DNA of 64,000 nucleotides from a virus: positions 52,753-116,752 of IMG/VR virus record IMGVR_UViG_3300033148_002122; one strand, given 5' to 3'. Position 1 is the stretch's first letter; the number at the start of each line of letters is the position of its first letter. The notes under the pieces are model-generated. The model was given only the letters and a program-made list of their open reading frames with translations, had not been told where the DNA came from and ran no database searches. A program made the position numbers and the translations under genes. Of the stretch, positions 20,301-29,583 are shown piece by piece.

Positions 20301-23300
20301 CTACAAGTTTATTGAAGATATTATTAAGCCTCATAATCCAATACAGTCTCCAGCTAGTGGTGGAGTTATTAACAAGTGGTCAACGTATGAAAAGGCTAGA
20401 ATTAGTTCAGTAAATCCTATAACACTTCCCGAAGAAACTGCATGGAATGGTGATACCATAGCCATAACGGGTACTGGACTTGACTATTATACTTACCCAT
20501 TCTCACCCATACTGTACCACACAGAAGGGGATTCTGCTTGGGATAATTATTCAGCACAAGCCTATAACCTATTTCCAAATCCTATACGTGCTATTACAGT
20601 AAACAAGGCAACAGAAACTATTTATTTTGGTGGTCCGATAAAACTAGATAATGAATATCCAGAAGAGTGGGCAATACTGGGTAGTAAGCAACCAGGAGTA
20701 GGAAATAGTGTTTCCTATTTTTCGCTATCTGGTTATGAGAGCGGAACGCTATACTCACTAGAGTATTACAACGACAACATACACATTTTTGGTGACATAG
20801 TAGCGTCTGGGTTTGGTGCCCTAGGAGATAATGTAGGGTGGAGACTTGATAACAACGGTTTTTTGTCTGGTGCGGCAGCCACTCCAACAGGTTGGGAACC
20901 AAAAGCTAGAGGATCTTTCGTACATAGTGATACTATTTATGTATGTGGTGGGGAAACTGAAGGGTGGGTTGGTACATTAATTCCCGATTACGTAACTGGC
21001 GGTGATTACATTAGTGTATTACACAGTCATGGCGAGATACCATATCCAGTAAATGACGTTATTACCGTGGGCAACATGATAATAATAGCTGTTGGTAACA
21101 CAGATGGAGGAAATACTTACGGAAATATAATGATAAGTATTGACGGAGGTTTTACCTTTGAGTATGTGTATTCAGGTAGTTTCAACGGATCGGTTCAAAA
21201 ACTACAAGAAGGTGGTGTTGGAGAGTATGTTTACATCGGTGGGTTATTCGACACACATACTATTCTAGGTTCTAACTATGGAGGAGCCGCAAGATTACAA
21301 GTAATTAACGAAGTACAATTATCCTCACCAGAAACAATGGGTACAGGCCCAGGGGCAACTCCAGAAGTATTTGGTTGTAAGTTACACACTAATGAGTACG
21401 ATAAATATATTTATTATTTTGGTAGAAGGATATTAAAAAGATGGAATGTACAGACAGAATTATGGGAGGACCACCCAGTTAGCGTAGCTGGTTTTAATGC
21501 GTTTTCTTATGTACATGATATGCATACGTATGACTACAACTTACAGGGTGCTTTGCTTCCACCAGATTTTAGAAGAGTTTATGAAGAACTAAACGGTTCA
21601 CCTCCAGATTGGCCTGCTTGCCAGGGTCCATTTTTATGTATGTTCATAGGTGAGTTACCTAGTTTGTATTCAGATCCTGTTGAGTATCCATTCTTAAACC
21701 AAGCATTTATATCTAGTAGAACTGCCAGTACTGCTGGTATTGTCGGGAATGCTATTGATGGATTTGTTTTTAGATTAGCAAATCCAGCCATAACAGATAG
21801 TTATCTAAGATACTTAGGAGACTCCCAGTACGGACCACCATATTCAGATCCTTCTGAATGGAGGTATATAGATAACGGGTATGAATATGCCAAGCGTGTT
21901 AGTACCTATGTAGTCAGGCATTTTAATCCGAGTAGCGTATTAACGTCTGTTGAATTTTTAGATGATTACGTAAGAGCAGCCGTATCACCAGTGTCACCTG
22001 ATAGTGATATATGGAATAACTGTAGAAGACCCGGATATGGTTCTGAGCTTCCGGCTACTACGCATGTGGCTACACCTGGAAGTAATTCAGTGTATGATAT
22101 CTTTAATGCTGCTGGAATATTAGTAACACCAAAGATTTCTCCAGTTAGTAATCTATTTGCGTTTATGCTAGACTGTCCCCCAGGAGTTGATGTTAATGAC
22201 TGGGAAGCCGAAGGTGGTAGTACAGTTACAATGCTGTGTTTCCCAATGAGTGACACAACTGGGGCACAGTATAATGATCCAGATGGCTTAATGTCACTTG
22301 GAGAACTAAACCCAGGTAGACTGGCTGTTATTGGTGGTATAGAATTACAAGAAACTATTACACCTACAACTGACTACCTGCATATATCATCCAGAAAAAA
22401 TACAAAAGTTAAAGAATTATCAGGATATCTTGGTTCACTAAATGATAGACAGGCTAGTGTGTATACACCTATTCCTGGGTTTATTCCGACCTACTCTCTA
22501 AAGCATATGACTAATCAAAGTTCTATACTTGAGAATGCTACTGTGGTATACTCATCGTTGTTTAACTCCGGTTTAATCGTGGACACAAACCTAGATAGTA
22601 CTAGCGGTTCTTATTCGTTTGGCCCAAGAGTTGCTACTGATGAAGAAAACCAAAGAATTGAAAATCATACACTCATAGTAACTGACCTGGGTGAGTCCTA
22701 TATTAAAAGCGAATTTGGTGCAAAGAGCTATGACTTTAATCCCTTTGATGACGTTGTTGATCCTGCTACTGGTGACGCAGCACACATTAACAGGTGGTGG
22801 GGAGGATCTCAGTATAACATGGCTTCTAATGAAGATATACTGGATTCAAGGATGACTATCATGCATGGTAGTCACCAGTTACACTTATTCTCTTGTATTA
22901 AACGGGATTCCGCTGGGTCTACCATCTCACTACAAGGGTATCGTGAGTTTGATTACATAAATAATCCAACAGGAAGGTTGACACCAAGTGGAAATGCTGT
23001 TATACTAGACCCACCTGGAACATTCCAGGCAGTGTACTACGATGTTCTCCCAAAAGTTTCTGGGGATGGTTTCTACCTAGTAACCTGTCGTGGTCCTAGT
23101 CCCTATGACTCTGTTTCTAATAGTAGTGGTGGTGTTGAAGAGGATAACTGGAGTTTCTATTTCCACGACTATAGTTTTAACACTGGTGGTGGGATAACAC
23201 ATCTGTCATCAACCAAGTTTAACTTTACCCTAGATGGTCAAACAGCTAGAGAGAGTTGGGGTGTGTATGGATTCAGAGAGCCATCTCTAGCCTGGGTTGG

Positions 23301-24042
23301 GTATGACTCTAACCATGTACCAATAATCGCAATGTCTTTTGTAATAGACTATGGGTATCACAGTGATACGTATGACGATTCGTTAGTATACGAGTCTAGA
23401 ATTTCGTTAACACTAGTAAAAGCAACAGATTGGACATTCAAGACAACAAGAGGATACAGTCCTTATACTGGGGTTCCTGTAGTTTATATAGTAAGGATAG
23501 TTTCACCATCATCATTTCCTCCTGAATGGGAAGAGACAGGATATGCAAGATTTGCTGGGTATGGCCGACACTATTCTCCACAGATATGGACAAACTGTAT
23601 TATTAAGAACGGTGATATAAGTGCTACTGCTACAACTATTCATGTTCCCTATATTATAAACAATATAGATCTAGATTCTGACTACGAGGGTCAGCAACAT
23701 AGGTGGAACTCAGGAAAGACTAGACAAATTGATGCCTTTGGTCATGTTCATTACTGTGTCCGTAAGTTTGACTCAGTTGGTGAAGAAGATGATTTTGAAA
23801 ACTTAGTTCCTTATGGTGAACAATTTAGGTCTATGGGTATTAACGGAGGCCAATTTGTGTGTGACCAGGATAACTGGGGTAATGTTGTAGTTGGATACAC
23901 TACAAAACCGGATGCTGACAAAATGAACGAATACAACTATGACAAGCTATATCCACAGTATAGAATACTAAAGATTGAGAGAGTAATTAATAATATGATA
24001 GACATAGATATGGCTATTCCTATTATCCCAGATAGAATGTAA
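17320..24042 (+). CDS. Giant tail fibre / receptor-binding protein with FN3 and propeller-like regions
   Basis: At 2240 residues this is the largest gene in the window. A fibronectin-III-like module starts near residue 223 (PDTPTNLTAIASDEGNRVTW). Later, roughly residues 1080-1420, repeated short units with IYFGG, VYIGGLF, YFGRRILKRW and alternating beta strands look like a propeller or kelch-type region. No signal peptide or membrane segment is seen. Only one DST occurs. It closes the virion operon and is followed after 10 bases by a glycosyltransferase gene. Length, modular beta architecture and position suggest a fibre or adhesin; the receptor cannot be inferred. Confidence 0.5.
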   Translation: MAKDEIIRSQRKQVNKQIKEHLGSGNLVDFSDRKNTSAIIYSENIPDVPVQHVDKLLWRGYWFIYEQPGVYVPSPSSIETYVEVSVNDPTNSQSSMISQEPDGGKFFYEFIYSGSDYNEYRYVNLGVYTTFIPAVTGAIPITFAASVGDRVALYQDGILLTNGYSQNGGRVTASINLRKNTRTTLSLQFYSPSYKDEDSPLSRFARIYTNIANYVLAYGDAKPDTPTNLTAIASDEGNRVTWNISSSTAQYVAGTEVYHQREDDNSFHLSGIVEGLETEFIHNKDIYDHFPNGDLEYSPIQIHIGGGSWEYESIFIEGYGNVHSLHLSHTDNGWENYAYSADQNEFFRWRFGSDDDIPLQADCGIYLYHVDNRGDSIGELRSHASDYALEFPTDTFLDDRSLEGILDDVLDCPNSSGFWCLALNPNEVSAGSESDRHFALGIDDIIINGNYDYRLTFQSRLALTGKYDPVNGFEDYSEDDAYAEASPTVYYKVKAVVDNSYIVEDDSWVALGTVLPSLNGWGFNSMVATAEDMTAAIVELIPEGSVFVVSAIQFKFSLLDDELDYDSVNDNMYYKMWLLGGVDLFPVQGATLESGVEYTYKVRHFTNGHILSEYSDTVSVVAVMPQAPTSVDVNMIDVEADTKWNNITPLEVVVSSLSELQTIPRLEMKHTGSSNIYGASYIEPAGPDGWVSVPVGAITEGMSDPDHLHTKWTIQAQHMKDMGFWAEWLYYTGLDFPSEITDYYSHQFTQHDRYEFRVVASPVGEEVIDIEHLFYAVYDTEPPSCYVEVTDLYSRLSSSIDGYVLHGGKSLLESPSSNSSEITVRFMLKIPETTTITGLSAEYDWRADGSKFRYLIVKNIGVDLHKPISLLEYEWDPLTTYIYGGFGSSTVQEYYEDNFVDYYGNTVSSYDHDYVYGLKLNEDYDEWHEYNRDTVHEVSFTLEADDVLIGVDIYIEVENSIGERFEYGLYAIDLSSIYENYLYKTTSYISSLTGYKFIEDIIKPHNPIQSPASGGVINKWSTYEKARISSVNPITLPEETAWNGDTIAITGTGLDYYTYPFSPILYHTEGDSAWDNYSAQAYNLFPNPIRAITVNKATETIYFGGPIKLDNEYPEEWAILGSKQPGVGNSVSYFSLSGYESGTLYSLEYYNDNIHIFGDIVASGFGALGDNVGWRLDNNGFLSGAAATPTGWEPKARGSFVHSDTIYVCGGETEGWVGTLIPDYVTGGDYISVLHSHGEIPYPVNDVITVGNMIIIAVGNTDGGNTYGNIMISIDGGFTFEYVYSGSFNGSVQKLQEGGVGEYVYIGGLFDTHTILGSNYGGAARLQVINEVQLSSPETMGTGPGATPEVFGCKLHTNEYDKYIYYFGRRILKRWNVQTELWEDHPVSVAGFNAFSYVHDMHTYDYNLQGALLPPDFRRVYEELNGSPPDWPACQGPFLCMFIGELPSLYSDPVEYPFLNQAFISSRTASTAGIVGNAIDGFVFRLANPAITDSYLRYLGDSQYGPPYSDPSEWRYIDNGYEYAKRVSTYVVRHFNPSSVLTSVEFLDDYVRAAVSPVSPDSDIWNNCRRPGYGSELPATTHVATPGSNSVYDIFNAAGILVTPKISPVSNLFAFMLDCPPGVDVNDWEAEGGSTVTMLCFPMSDTTGAQYNDPDGLMSLGELNPGRLAVIGGIELQETITPTTDYLHISSRKNTKVKELSGYLGSLNDRQASVYTPIPGFIPTYSLKHMTNQSSILENATVVYSSLFNSGLIVDTNLDSTSGSYSFGPRVATDEENQRIENHTLIVTDLGESYIKSEFGAKSYDFNPFDDVVDPATGDAAHINRWWGGSQYNMASNEDILDSRMTIMHGSHQLHLFSCIKRDSAGSTISLQGYREFDYINNPTGRLTPSGNAVILDPPGTFQAVYYDVLPKVSGDGFYLVTCRGPSPYDSVSNSSGGVEEDNWSFYFHDYSFNTGGGITHLSSTKFNFTLDGQTARESWGVYGFREPSLAWVGYDSNHVPIIAMSFVIDYGYHSDTYDDSLVYESRISLTLVKATDWTFKTTRGYSPYTGVPVVYIVRIVSPSSFPPEWEETGYARFAGYGRHYSPQIWTNCIIKNGDISATATTIHVPYIINNIDLDSDYEGQQHRWNSGKTRQIDAFGHVHYCVRKFDSVGEEDDFENLVPYGEQFRSMGINGGQFVCDQDNWGNVVVGYTTKPDADKMNEYNYDKLYPQYRILKIERVINNMIDIDMAIPIIPDRM

Positions 24043-24052
24043 AGGAAGTGGT

Positions 24053-24694
24053 ATGAAAATTTCTGTGTTACTGCCTATGCGTGATTCAGATAGTGATTCT
24101 GTGGATGGGCTAAGGACTTTGATAGAGAATAGAACAGGCGATAATGAACTTGAGATACTGTTTGGTGTAGATAGAGATGATGACTCATGGAAACAGGTTA
24201 CGGCTATGCTGGATGAGGAGTTTCCTGAAATTGAGTACGTTGTATGCGTTACCAAGCAATTTGGATACACTAGCCTGTATGAGTACATGAACCGATTGGC
24301 AGCGTTGTCAACAGGTGATTGGCTTATGATGTGGAATAATGATGTCTACATGATAGGAAAAACATGGGACTTAGGTATAAATAAAGACTTATTTAAGTTG
24401 TATTACCTACAGTCTGATAATCAGTGTGAATTTCCTGTGTTTCCGAGAAAATGGTTTGAACTTACAGGAAGAATCTCTTTGTCTAGGCATTGTGATTCGT
24501 GGATGTTATACATAGGAAGAGAAATTCTTACAAAGGAGGGTGCCGTGCTATCTGAGTTACCAAACTCTAGGGTTAATCACCTGAAAAAAGTAAAACAAGT
24601 GTATGATAATAAACATTTTAAGGACTTAGCCAGTGAGAGAAATATTGATAAGAACAGGATTGTGGACTACTTAAAAAGTGAGGGACTAATATGA
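24053..24694 (+). CDS. Glycosyltransferase, GT-A (family 2-like)
   Basis: A 213-residue protein with the GT2-like N-terminal strand MKISVLLPMRD, a second strand ending FGVDRDDD, and LSTGDWLMMWNNDVYM, where the D-containing cluster could be the metal- and nucleotide-sugar-binding site. It would transfer a sugar from a nucleotide-sugar donor in the cytoplasm; donor and acceptor are unknown. A good ribosome-binding site (AAAGGAAG) precedes it. Its last four bases overlap the start of the nucleotide-sugar dehydrogenase (ATGA), tying the two into one operon. Confidence 0.65.
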   Translation: MKISVLLPMRDSDSDSVDGLRTLIENRTGDNELEILFGVDRDDDSWKQVTAMLDEEFPEIEYVVCVTKQFGYTSLYEYMNRLAALSTGDWLMMWNNDVYMIGKTWDLGINKDLFKLYYLQSDNQCEFPVFPRKWFELTGRISLSRHCDSWMLYIGREILTKEGAVLSELPNSRVNHLKKVKQVYDNKHFKDLASERNIDKNRIVDYLKSEGLI

Positions 24695-25941
24695 ATATAG
24701 GTTTTGTAGGGCTTGGTAAACTAGGACTACCGTGTGCGCTAGCTATTGAGGGCAAGGGTCATACTATTTACGGTACTGATACTAACCAGGATGTCATTAA
24801 GAATATAGTATTTAAGCAAATTCCGTATAAAGAAGAGGGTGCCCAAAAAGCTTTGACTAATGCAGAACATCTTTATCTTTCTGAATTACCAGCTATTGTT
24901 GAGAAGTCAGATATAATTTTTGTTCCTATTCAGACTCCACATCAACCTGAGTACGAAGGTTGTGTTCGTATTCCAGATGACAGAATAGACTTCGACTATA
25001 CTTGGTTAAAGGCAGGCGTTAAAGAACTATCTGATGAGATAGGCAAGCAGGGTGTAGACAAGATTGTTGTAATTATTTCCACAGTACTTCCGGGTACTAT
25101 TGAGAGAGAGATTAAACCATTACTTTCTGATCATGTAAAGCTATGTTATAATCCATTCTTTATTGCAATGGGAACGTGTATGCAGGATTTTCTTCATCCT
25201 GAGTTCATACTTATGGGTGTAGACGATGAGTATGCTGCACAAAAAACAACTGAATTCTATGCCACGATTACTGATGCTCCTGTTCAGCAAATGAGTATTG
25301 CTAGTGCAGAGTTGGCGAAAGTTGCATACAATACATACATTGGTCAAAAGATTGTCTTTATTAATGCCATGATGGAAATATGTCACAAGACTGGTGCCAA
25401 TGTTGATGACATTACCAGGGCAATCAGATCGGCCAATAAGCGAATCATTAGCCCAGCATATCTAGAGGGTGGAATGGGGGACGGTGGCGGCTGTCACCCA
25501 AGAGACAATATTGCACTTTCTTGGCTGGCTCGTAAGCTCAATCTTAGCTATGATTTATTTGAGTCTGTTATGGAATGCCGTGAGAAACAGACAGAGTGGA
25601 TAGCTAGTATGGCCTTTGATGAGGCATCAGCTAGAGAATTACCGATAGTTATTCTTGGTAAATCGTTTAAGCCTGAAAGTAATATTGAGACAGGAAGTCC
25701 AGCACATCTTCTTCGCAATATAATTACTGAGATAGACCCAAACCAGCCTAAGATGTGGGATCCACATATTGATGGTCTTGAGTTATCAAGAGAAATAATG
25801 TTTACACCCGCAGTGTTCGTTATTGCCACGAAGCATAAATACTTTGGCAGCCTAGGCTTTCCTACAGGGTCTGTTGTCATTGATCCATGGCGTTACATAC
25901 AGGATCAGGATGGGGTAGATGTAATTAGATTAGGAGAATAG
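24691..25941 (+). CDS. UDP-glucose / GDP-mannose dehydrogenase family protein
   Basis: A 416-residue protein of the family that oxidises C6 of a nucleotide sugar to a uronic acid in two NAD-dependent steps. Seen: N-terminal Rossmann motif GLGKLGLPCA, the central dimerisation helices, and the catalytic cysteine motif GGGCHPRDN with Cys268, the counterpart of GGSCFPKD in characterised members. C-terminal VILGKSFKPESNIETGSPA corresponds to the conserved GLAFKPNTDDxRESPA region. Length is normal for the family. Which nucleotide sugar is used cannot be decided. It overlaps the upstream glycosyltransferase and is one base from the radical SAM gene, so product use in a surface glycan is likely. Confidence 0.88.
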   Translation: MNIGFVGLGKLGLPCALAIEGKGHTIYGTDTNQDVIKNIVFKQIPYKEEGAQKALTNAEHLYLSELPAIVEKSDIIFVPIQTPHQPEYEGCVRIPDDRIDFDYTWLKAGVKELSDEIGKQGVDKIVVIISTVLPGTIEREIKPLLSDHVKLCYNPFFIAMGTCMQDFLHPEFILMGVDDEYAAQKTTEFYATITDAPVQQMSIASAELAKVAYNTYIGQKIVFINAMMEICHKTGANVDDITRAIRSANKRIISPAYLEGGMGDGGGCHPRDNIALSWLARKLNLSYDLFESVMECREKQTEWIASMAFDEASARELPIVILGKSFKPESNIETGSPAHLLRNIITEIDPNQPKMWDPHIDGLELSREIMFTPAVFVIATKHKYFGSLGFPTGSVVIDPWRYIQDQDGVDVIRLGE

Positions 25942-25942
25942 A

Positions 25943-27346
25943 ATGGGATTAAAGGAAAAGATGCTAGAGAGTAAGGTAGTTCTTATTTCTTTGCCAGTTC
26001 CTTTTGCGGATGAGCCAGCAATGAACCCACCACTTGGGCTTTGTTATATAATGAGCTATCTAAAGGAAAAAGGAATTAAAAATGTTGAAATAGTAGACTA
26101 TGCGTTATCAAATGACTATGATTTCTTTGACTCAAAAGAATACCTAAAACTTTTACCGTCAGATGCTGACTACTATGGTGTTTATTGTACTACCTCACAG
26201 TTTCACTGGCTTCATGAAGTAAGTGATTATCTTACAAAGAAAACACAAGGGGTTATAGTTGCTGGTGGTCCTCACCCAACTACTATGGCGCAGCAGACAA
26301 TGCTTGACACAGAAGTTACGTTTGTTGTAAAGGGTGATGGTGAGGAACCAATGTATAGGCTTATAAGAGGAGATGACTATGAGGATATTCCTGGTTTATG
26401 CTACTGGAGTTCCAGGGGTGTTACTGAGAATGCTCATAACGTTCATAGTAAATTAGATTCATTGCCTTTCCCAGAGAGATACAAACTAGAAGAGTATAAA
26501 CGTAGGATAGAGGGTGAAAAGGCAGCACACATTGTTACGCTTAGAGGGTGTCCGTATAACTGTGCTTTCTGCGATAGGCTTTCTGTTGGGCGAAAGATGA
26601 GATACAGAAGTATTGATAACGTACTTCAGGAAATGGATTATATTATAGATAACTACGGTATTAAAGCCTTTGTTATTTATGACGATATCTTTACTCTTAA
26701 GAAGGACAGAACACTTGAATTCTGCGAAGCGTTTAGGCAACGTGATATAAAATGGAGATGTTGGGCTAGGGCTGACCTAGTTGATCGTGACATACTTCAG
26801 TCAATGAAAGACTCAGGAATGGTAAGTATTACATTTGGTATAGAGTCTGGAGATGACCATGTACTTAAGAGTATGCGTAAGGGTACAACGGTAGAAAAAA
26901 ATAGGAATGCGTTACTCCTGTGCAAAGAGCTTGGCATTCCTGTTAGGTGTAGTCTTATGTATGGCAACCCTGGTGAATCCAGGGAATCAATCGAGAATAC
27001 TATTAAGATGATAGAAGAAACTCAGCCTGACGAATGGAACTTGGCTGTGCTACAGCCTATCCCTGGATCAGATATCTGGTATCATCCAGAACAGTTTGGT
27101 ATCAAGTTTGATAAGCAGAGAGTAATTGACCAGCAGTTTCAGATGACTAATCGTTTTGCAGATAGTGGGATTGGTGATATATGGATTGCACTAGAGGGAA
27201 CGTCTGACGAAGAGTTCTCATGCAATCTAAAGTATTTTGTTGAAGAGTTGGAAAGGGTGTGTCCAAGGACTAAGATTCAGGACACCATTCAAACAATAGA
27301 TGTTTGTAAGGTAAAGGAGAAAGATGAACACTCAATACAGGATTGA
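25943..27346 (+). CDS. B12-binding domain radical SAM enzyme
   Basis: A 467-residue protein. The N-terminal part (about 10-150) looks like a cobalamin-binding Rossmann fold (PPLGLCYIMSYLKE, VVAGGPHPTTM). The radical SAM core carries the 4Fe-4S motif CPYNCAFC with Cys203, Cys207 and Cys210, then VIYDDIFTLKKDR, ITFGIESGDD and MYGNPGES, all typical of the BchE-like branch. Members methylate or rearrange unactivated carbons in lipids, cofactors and natural products; the substrate here is unknown. It sits between a nucleotide-sugar dehydrogenase and NAD synthetase and overlaps the latter by 23 bases. Confidence 0.85.
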   Translation: MGLKEKMLESKVVLISLPVPFADEPAMNPPLGLCYIMSYLKEKGIKNVEIVDYALSNDYDFFDSKEYLKLLPSDADYYGVYCTTSQFHWLHEVSDYLTKKTQGVIVAGGPHPTTMAQQTMLDTEVTFVVKGDGEEPMYRLIRGDDYEDIPGLCYWSSRGVTENAHNVHSKLDSLPFPERYKLEEYKRRIEGEKAAHIVTLRGCPYNCAFCDRLSVGRKMRYRSIDNVLQEMDYIIDNYGIKAFVIYDDIFTLKKDRTLEFCEAFRQRDIKWRCWARADLVDRDILQSMKDSGMVSITFGIESGDDHVLKSMRKGTTVEKNRNALLLCKELGIPVRCSLMYGNPGESRESIENTIKMIEETQPDEWNLAVLQPIPGSDIWYHPEQFGIKFDKQRVIDQQFQMTNRFADSGIGDIWIALEGTSDEEFSCNLKYFVEELERVCPRTKIQDTIQTIDVCKVKEKDEHSIQD

Positions 27347-28121
27347 CAAGATAACTGACTGGTTACTAGATTATTATCACCAGACAGGAAGAGACTTTGT
27401 GGTTGGTGTTTCTGGTGGTGTGGATTCTGCCGTTGTGAGTACACTGTGTGCAATGACTAGCGTAAGAACATGGGCAGTTAGTATGTCATTTAATGGAAGC
27501 ATACCAAAGCTGGCTGAAACACATATTACTAGTCTTCAGAAAGAATATGATAATGTTATTCCAGATTATATTTATTTAGACGATATATATAAAAAGTTCA
27601 ATGAGAAATTTGGATCCCTAAGTGGTATATCAGGAGTAAATTTAAAGTCAAGGTTAATGATGTGTGCTTTATATACATTATCGTCTGAGGTTGGTGGCTT
27701 AGTTGTTGGAACTGGTAACAAAGTTGAAGACCTAGGTATTGGTTTCTTTACCAAGTACGGTGATGGCGGTGTGGATCTGTCTCCTATTGGAGATTTAATG
27801 AAAAGCAGTGTGTACGATATGGCTGCATACCTAAATATTTCAGACAATATAATTAAAGCCCCCCCAACAGACGGACTATGGGGGGACAGCAGAACAGATG
27901 AGGATCAGATTGGCACTAGTTATTTCCAACTTGAGTGGGCAATGCGAGAACCAGTGTCTACCGAATCCAACGAACGTGGAGAACCCAGATATATTAGAAA
28001 CGGTGCTGACTGTACAGTTCACTATACTAATGAACAGAAAAAAGCCCTGCGTATTTACGCAGAGCTAAGACAAAAAAATATGCATAAGATGAGTAGTATT
28101 CCGGTATGTAAATTTACTTAA
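27324..28121 (+). CDS. nadE: NH3-dependent NAD+ synthetase
   Basis: A 265-residue protein with the N-type ATP pyrophosphatase loop SGGVDSAV at residues 30-37. Downstream signatures are those of NadE: VVGTGNKVED, FFTKYGDGGVDLSPIGDL and PPTDGLWGDSRTDEDQIG. NadE amidates nicotinic acid adenine dinucleotide to NAD+ using ATP and ammonia. No glutaminase domain is present, so free ammonia is expected. The start follows AAGGAGAAAG inside the 3' end of the radical SAM gene. It is last in the rightward operon and its stop overlaps the convergent glycosyltransferase by 8 bases. A role in sustaining NAD+ during infection is inference. Confidence 0.88.
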   Translation: MNTQYRIDKITDWLLDYYHQTGRDFVVGVSGGVDSAVVSTLCAMTSVRTWAVSMSFNGSIPKLAETHITSLQKEYDNVIPDYIYLDDIYKKFNEKFGSLSGISGVNLKSRLMMCALYTLSSEVGGLVVGTGNKVEDLGIGFFTKYGDGGVDLSPIGDLMKSSVYDMAAYLNISDNIIKAPPTDGLWGDSRTDEDQIGTSYFQLEWAMREPVSTESNERGEPRYIRNGADCTVHYTNEQKKALRIYAELRQKNMHKMSSIPVCKFT

Positions 28122-29013
28122 GATATTCCCAAAATTCCTGAATTGAATCTTTATAATTGTCGGGGTTGCCTAGTTCGAAATCGAATGAGGCTGCTCCGAC
28201 ATTTTCATTTATAGCCAAGTTGCATCCACACAGAGCGGCTTCCATAACGATCCTACCCATTGGTTCAATCCAGTTTGGTAGGTGGACTAGGCACTTTGTG
28301 TTGTTGTAAATACCAGGAAGCTCACTGTAGTCCACACTCTCTTTCCACTTCATACCGTAGTCTTCAACACCAATATCCATAGGGTTTTTACCGATGAAAA
28401 GCACATTAGAAGGCTCTGCATTCACATCTTCTAGGAACTTCAGTGTGTTGAGTATACCCTTGGCAGGTAGCAGAGGAGCTACATACAGGTAGTCAATTTT
28501 TCTGTCAGCAAACTCTTTGTTATTAAACAACTTAGTGTTTATTGTAGGACGAATAACGTGTGATTTGTTTGCCATATCTACATAGGGTAGTAGTGAAAGC
28601 ACTGTCTTGGCATGGAGAGGAGACAGGAAGAACAGTCGTTCTGCCTTCTGATACAACTCCGCAGATTCTGGGTGACAGTGCTGTTCGCACTCGGCGTTAC
28701 ACGGCAGATAATCCTTTTTGCACACATCTACGTATGCGTTATCAAACTTGAAATACTTCTTATGCCTAAGCTTTTCACTCAGCCATTCCTTACTAAATCC
28801 TGGCTGTCCAGGTAAGTTAAAAACATCACAAAAAATATTAAAATCTGCATCATTATTATAATCGTATGTATTATCAGGTGTTATAATTTTAAGATTTTCC
28901 ACGGGTCCGAAGGGTCCGGTTCCCCACGTAAGAAGTTCTCTCATTATGGCCTCACCACCACCTGATGCAGTAGGTGAGTACGGGTCAATCCTAGCCAAGT
29001 AATTAATCTTCAT
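28114..29013 (-). CDS. Glycosyltransferase (GT4-like)
   Basis: A 299-residue protein beginning MKINYLARIDPYSPTASGGG, the N-terminal donor/acceptor cleft pattern of GT-B enzymes. Near the C-terminus ALCGCNLAINENVGAASF resembles the GT4 region where an E-x7-E motif contacts the nucleotide sugar, and VHLPNWIEPMGRIVMEAAL supplies E-P-x-G-R-x-x-x-E-A. The protein is shorter than many GT4 enzymes (about 350-400), so parts of the N-domain may be reduced. It opens on the minus strand and its end meets nadE tail to tail. Acceptor unknown; surface glycan modification fits the neighbours. Confidence 0.75.
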   Translation of the reverse strand: MKINYLARIDPYSPTASGGGEAIMRELLTWGTGPFGPVENLKIITPDNTYDYNNDADFNIFCDVFNLPGQPGFSKEWLSEKLRHKKYFKFDNAYVDVCKKDYLPCNAECEQHCHPESAELYQKAERLFFLSPLHAKTVLSLLPYVDMANKSHVIRPTINTKLFNNKEFADRKIDYLYVAPLLPAKGILNTLKFLEDVNAEPSNVLFIGKNPMDIGVEDYGMKWKESVDYSELPGIYNNTKCLVHLPNWIEPMGRIVMEAALCGCNLAINENVGAASFDFELGNPDNYKDSIQEFWEYLK

Positions 29014-29221
29014 TAGCTACAAGTCCTTTCTCATATCCTTCGTCATACCCTTCTGATTTTCCTTGTTCGAAACCTTCTCTGTATCCCTCATTTATTTGTT
29101 CTTTTAAACACTTTACACACATATCTACGTCCACAAAAAGATCTTTATCGTTATCGAGGCTTACTCTAAAATCCAGATCACTCATGCAGTCCGTGCATAA
29201 AACACTATATACTACTGGCAT
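29003..29221 (-). CDS. Small zinc-ribbon-like protein with GY-rich tail
   Basis: The ATG at 29221 is preferred because GTGAGG lies six bases upstream; a GTG four codons earlier is possible. The protein has two CxxC pairs (CTDC and CVKC), likely one zinc site. Its tail repeats Gly-Tyr/Phe with charged spacers (GYREGFEQGKSEGYDEGYEKG in outline, periodic every four to eight residues). Function unknown. Its stop overlaps the downstream glycosyltransferase by 11 bases. Confidence 0.6.
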   Translation of the reverse strand: MPVVYSVLCTDCMSDLDFRVSLDNDKDLFVDVDMCVKCLKEQINEGYREGFEQGKSEGYDEGYEKGLVANED

Positions 29222-29222
29222 G

Positions 29223-29450
29223 TTATACCTCACTCTCTAGCTTTTCATTAATTTCTAGTGCCTGTTGAATACCACAGTGTACCGCATCCTCTATAACTGA
29301 TTGTAATTCATAGTAGTATCCTGTATGTGGTAGGATGAATCCTGTTGTGTCATTCCAGTTATCAAAGATATTCAGTGCCCTACGTACTGCGTTATCAACT
29401 TTACCTTGTTTCATTCTATATTTTTCTTGAAGTAATTTGATGTTGTCCAA
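29223..29450 (-). CDS. Hypothetical protein
   Basis: A 75-residue protein starting at TTG (29450), with a weak GGAG about 14 bases upstream. It is mostly helical, with no cysteines or membrane segment and no recognisable family. It overlaps the preceding small gene by 35 bases and ends directly before the zinc-ribbon gene, whose ribosome-binding site lies in its last codons. Compact spacing supports it as a real gene. Confidence 0.5.
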   Translation of the reverse strand: MDNIKLLQEKYRMKQGKVDNAVRRALNIFDNWNDTTGFILPHTGYYYELQSVIEDAVHCGIQQALEINEKLESEV

Positions 29451-29583
29451 CGTTAATCAATGACTCCAGAATTTCTGCAATAGATTTCCCAGAAATACTT
29501 ATGTTTGGAATATCTCTAGTCATTGTAACTGTTGTTCCCTGTGATATAATTTTTATTGATAATTGTGTATCCGCAGAAGACAT
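29416..29583 (-). CDS. Small hypothetical protein (55 residues)
   Basis: ATG at 29583 follows a strong GAGGAGGAATA ribosome-binding site and overlaps the stop of the upstream nuclease gene (TAATG). The product begins MSSADTQLSIKIISQGTTV and contains a beta-type first half and a helix (SIAEILESLINV). Composition resembles short DNA-binding or regulatory phage proteins but no family is recognised. The coupled start is the main evidence that it is translated. Confidence 0.6.
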   Translation of the reverse strand: MSSADTQLSIKIISQGTTVTMTRDIPNISISGKSIAEILESLINVGQHQITSRKI

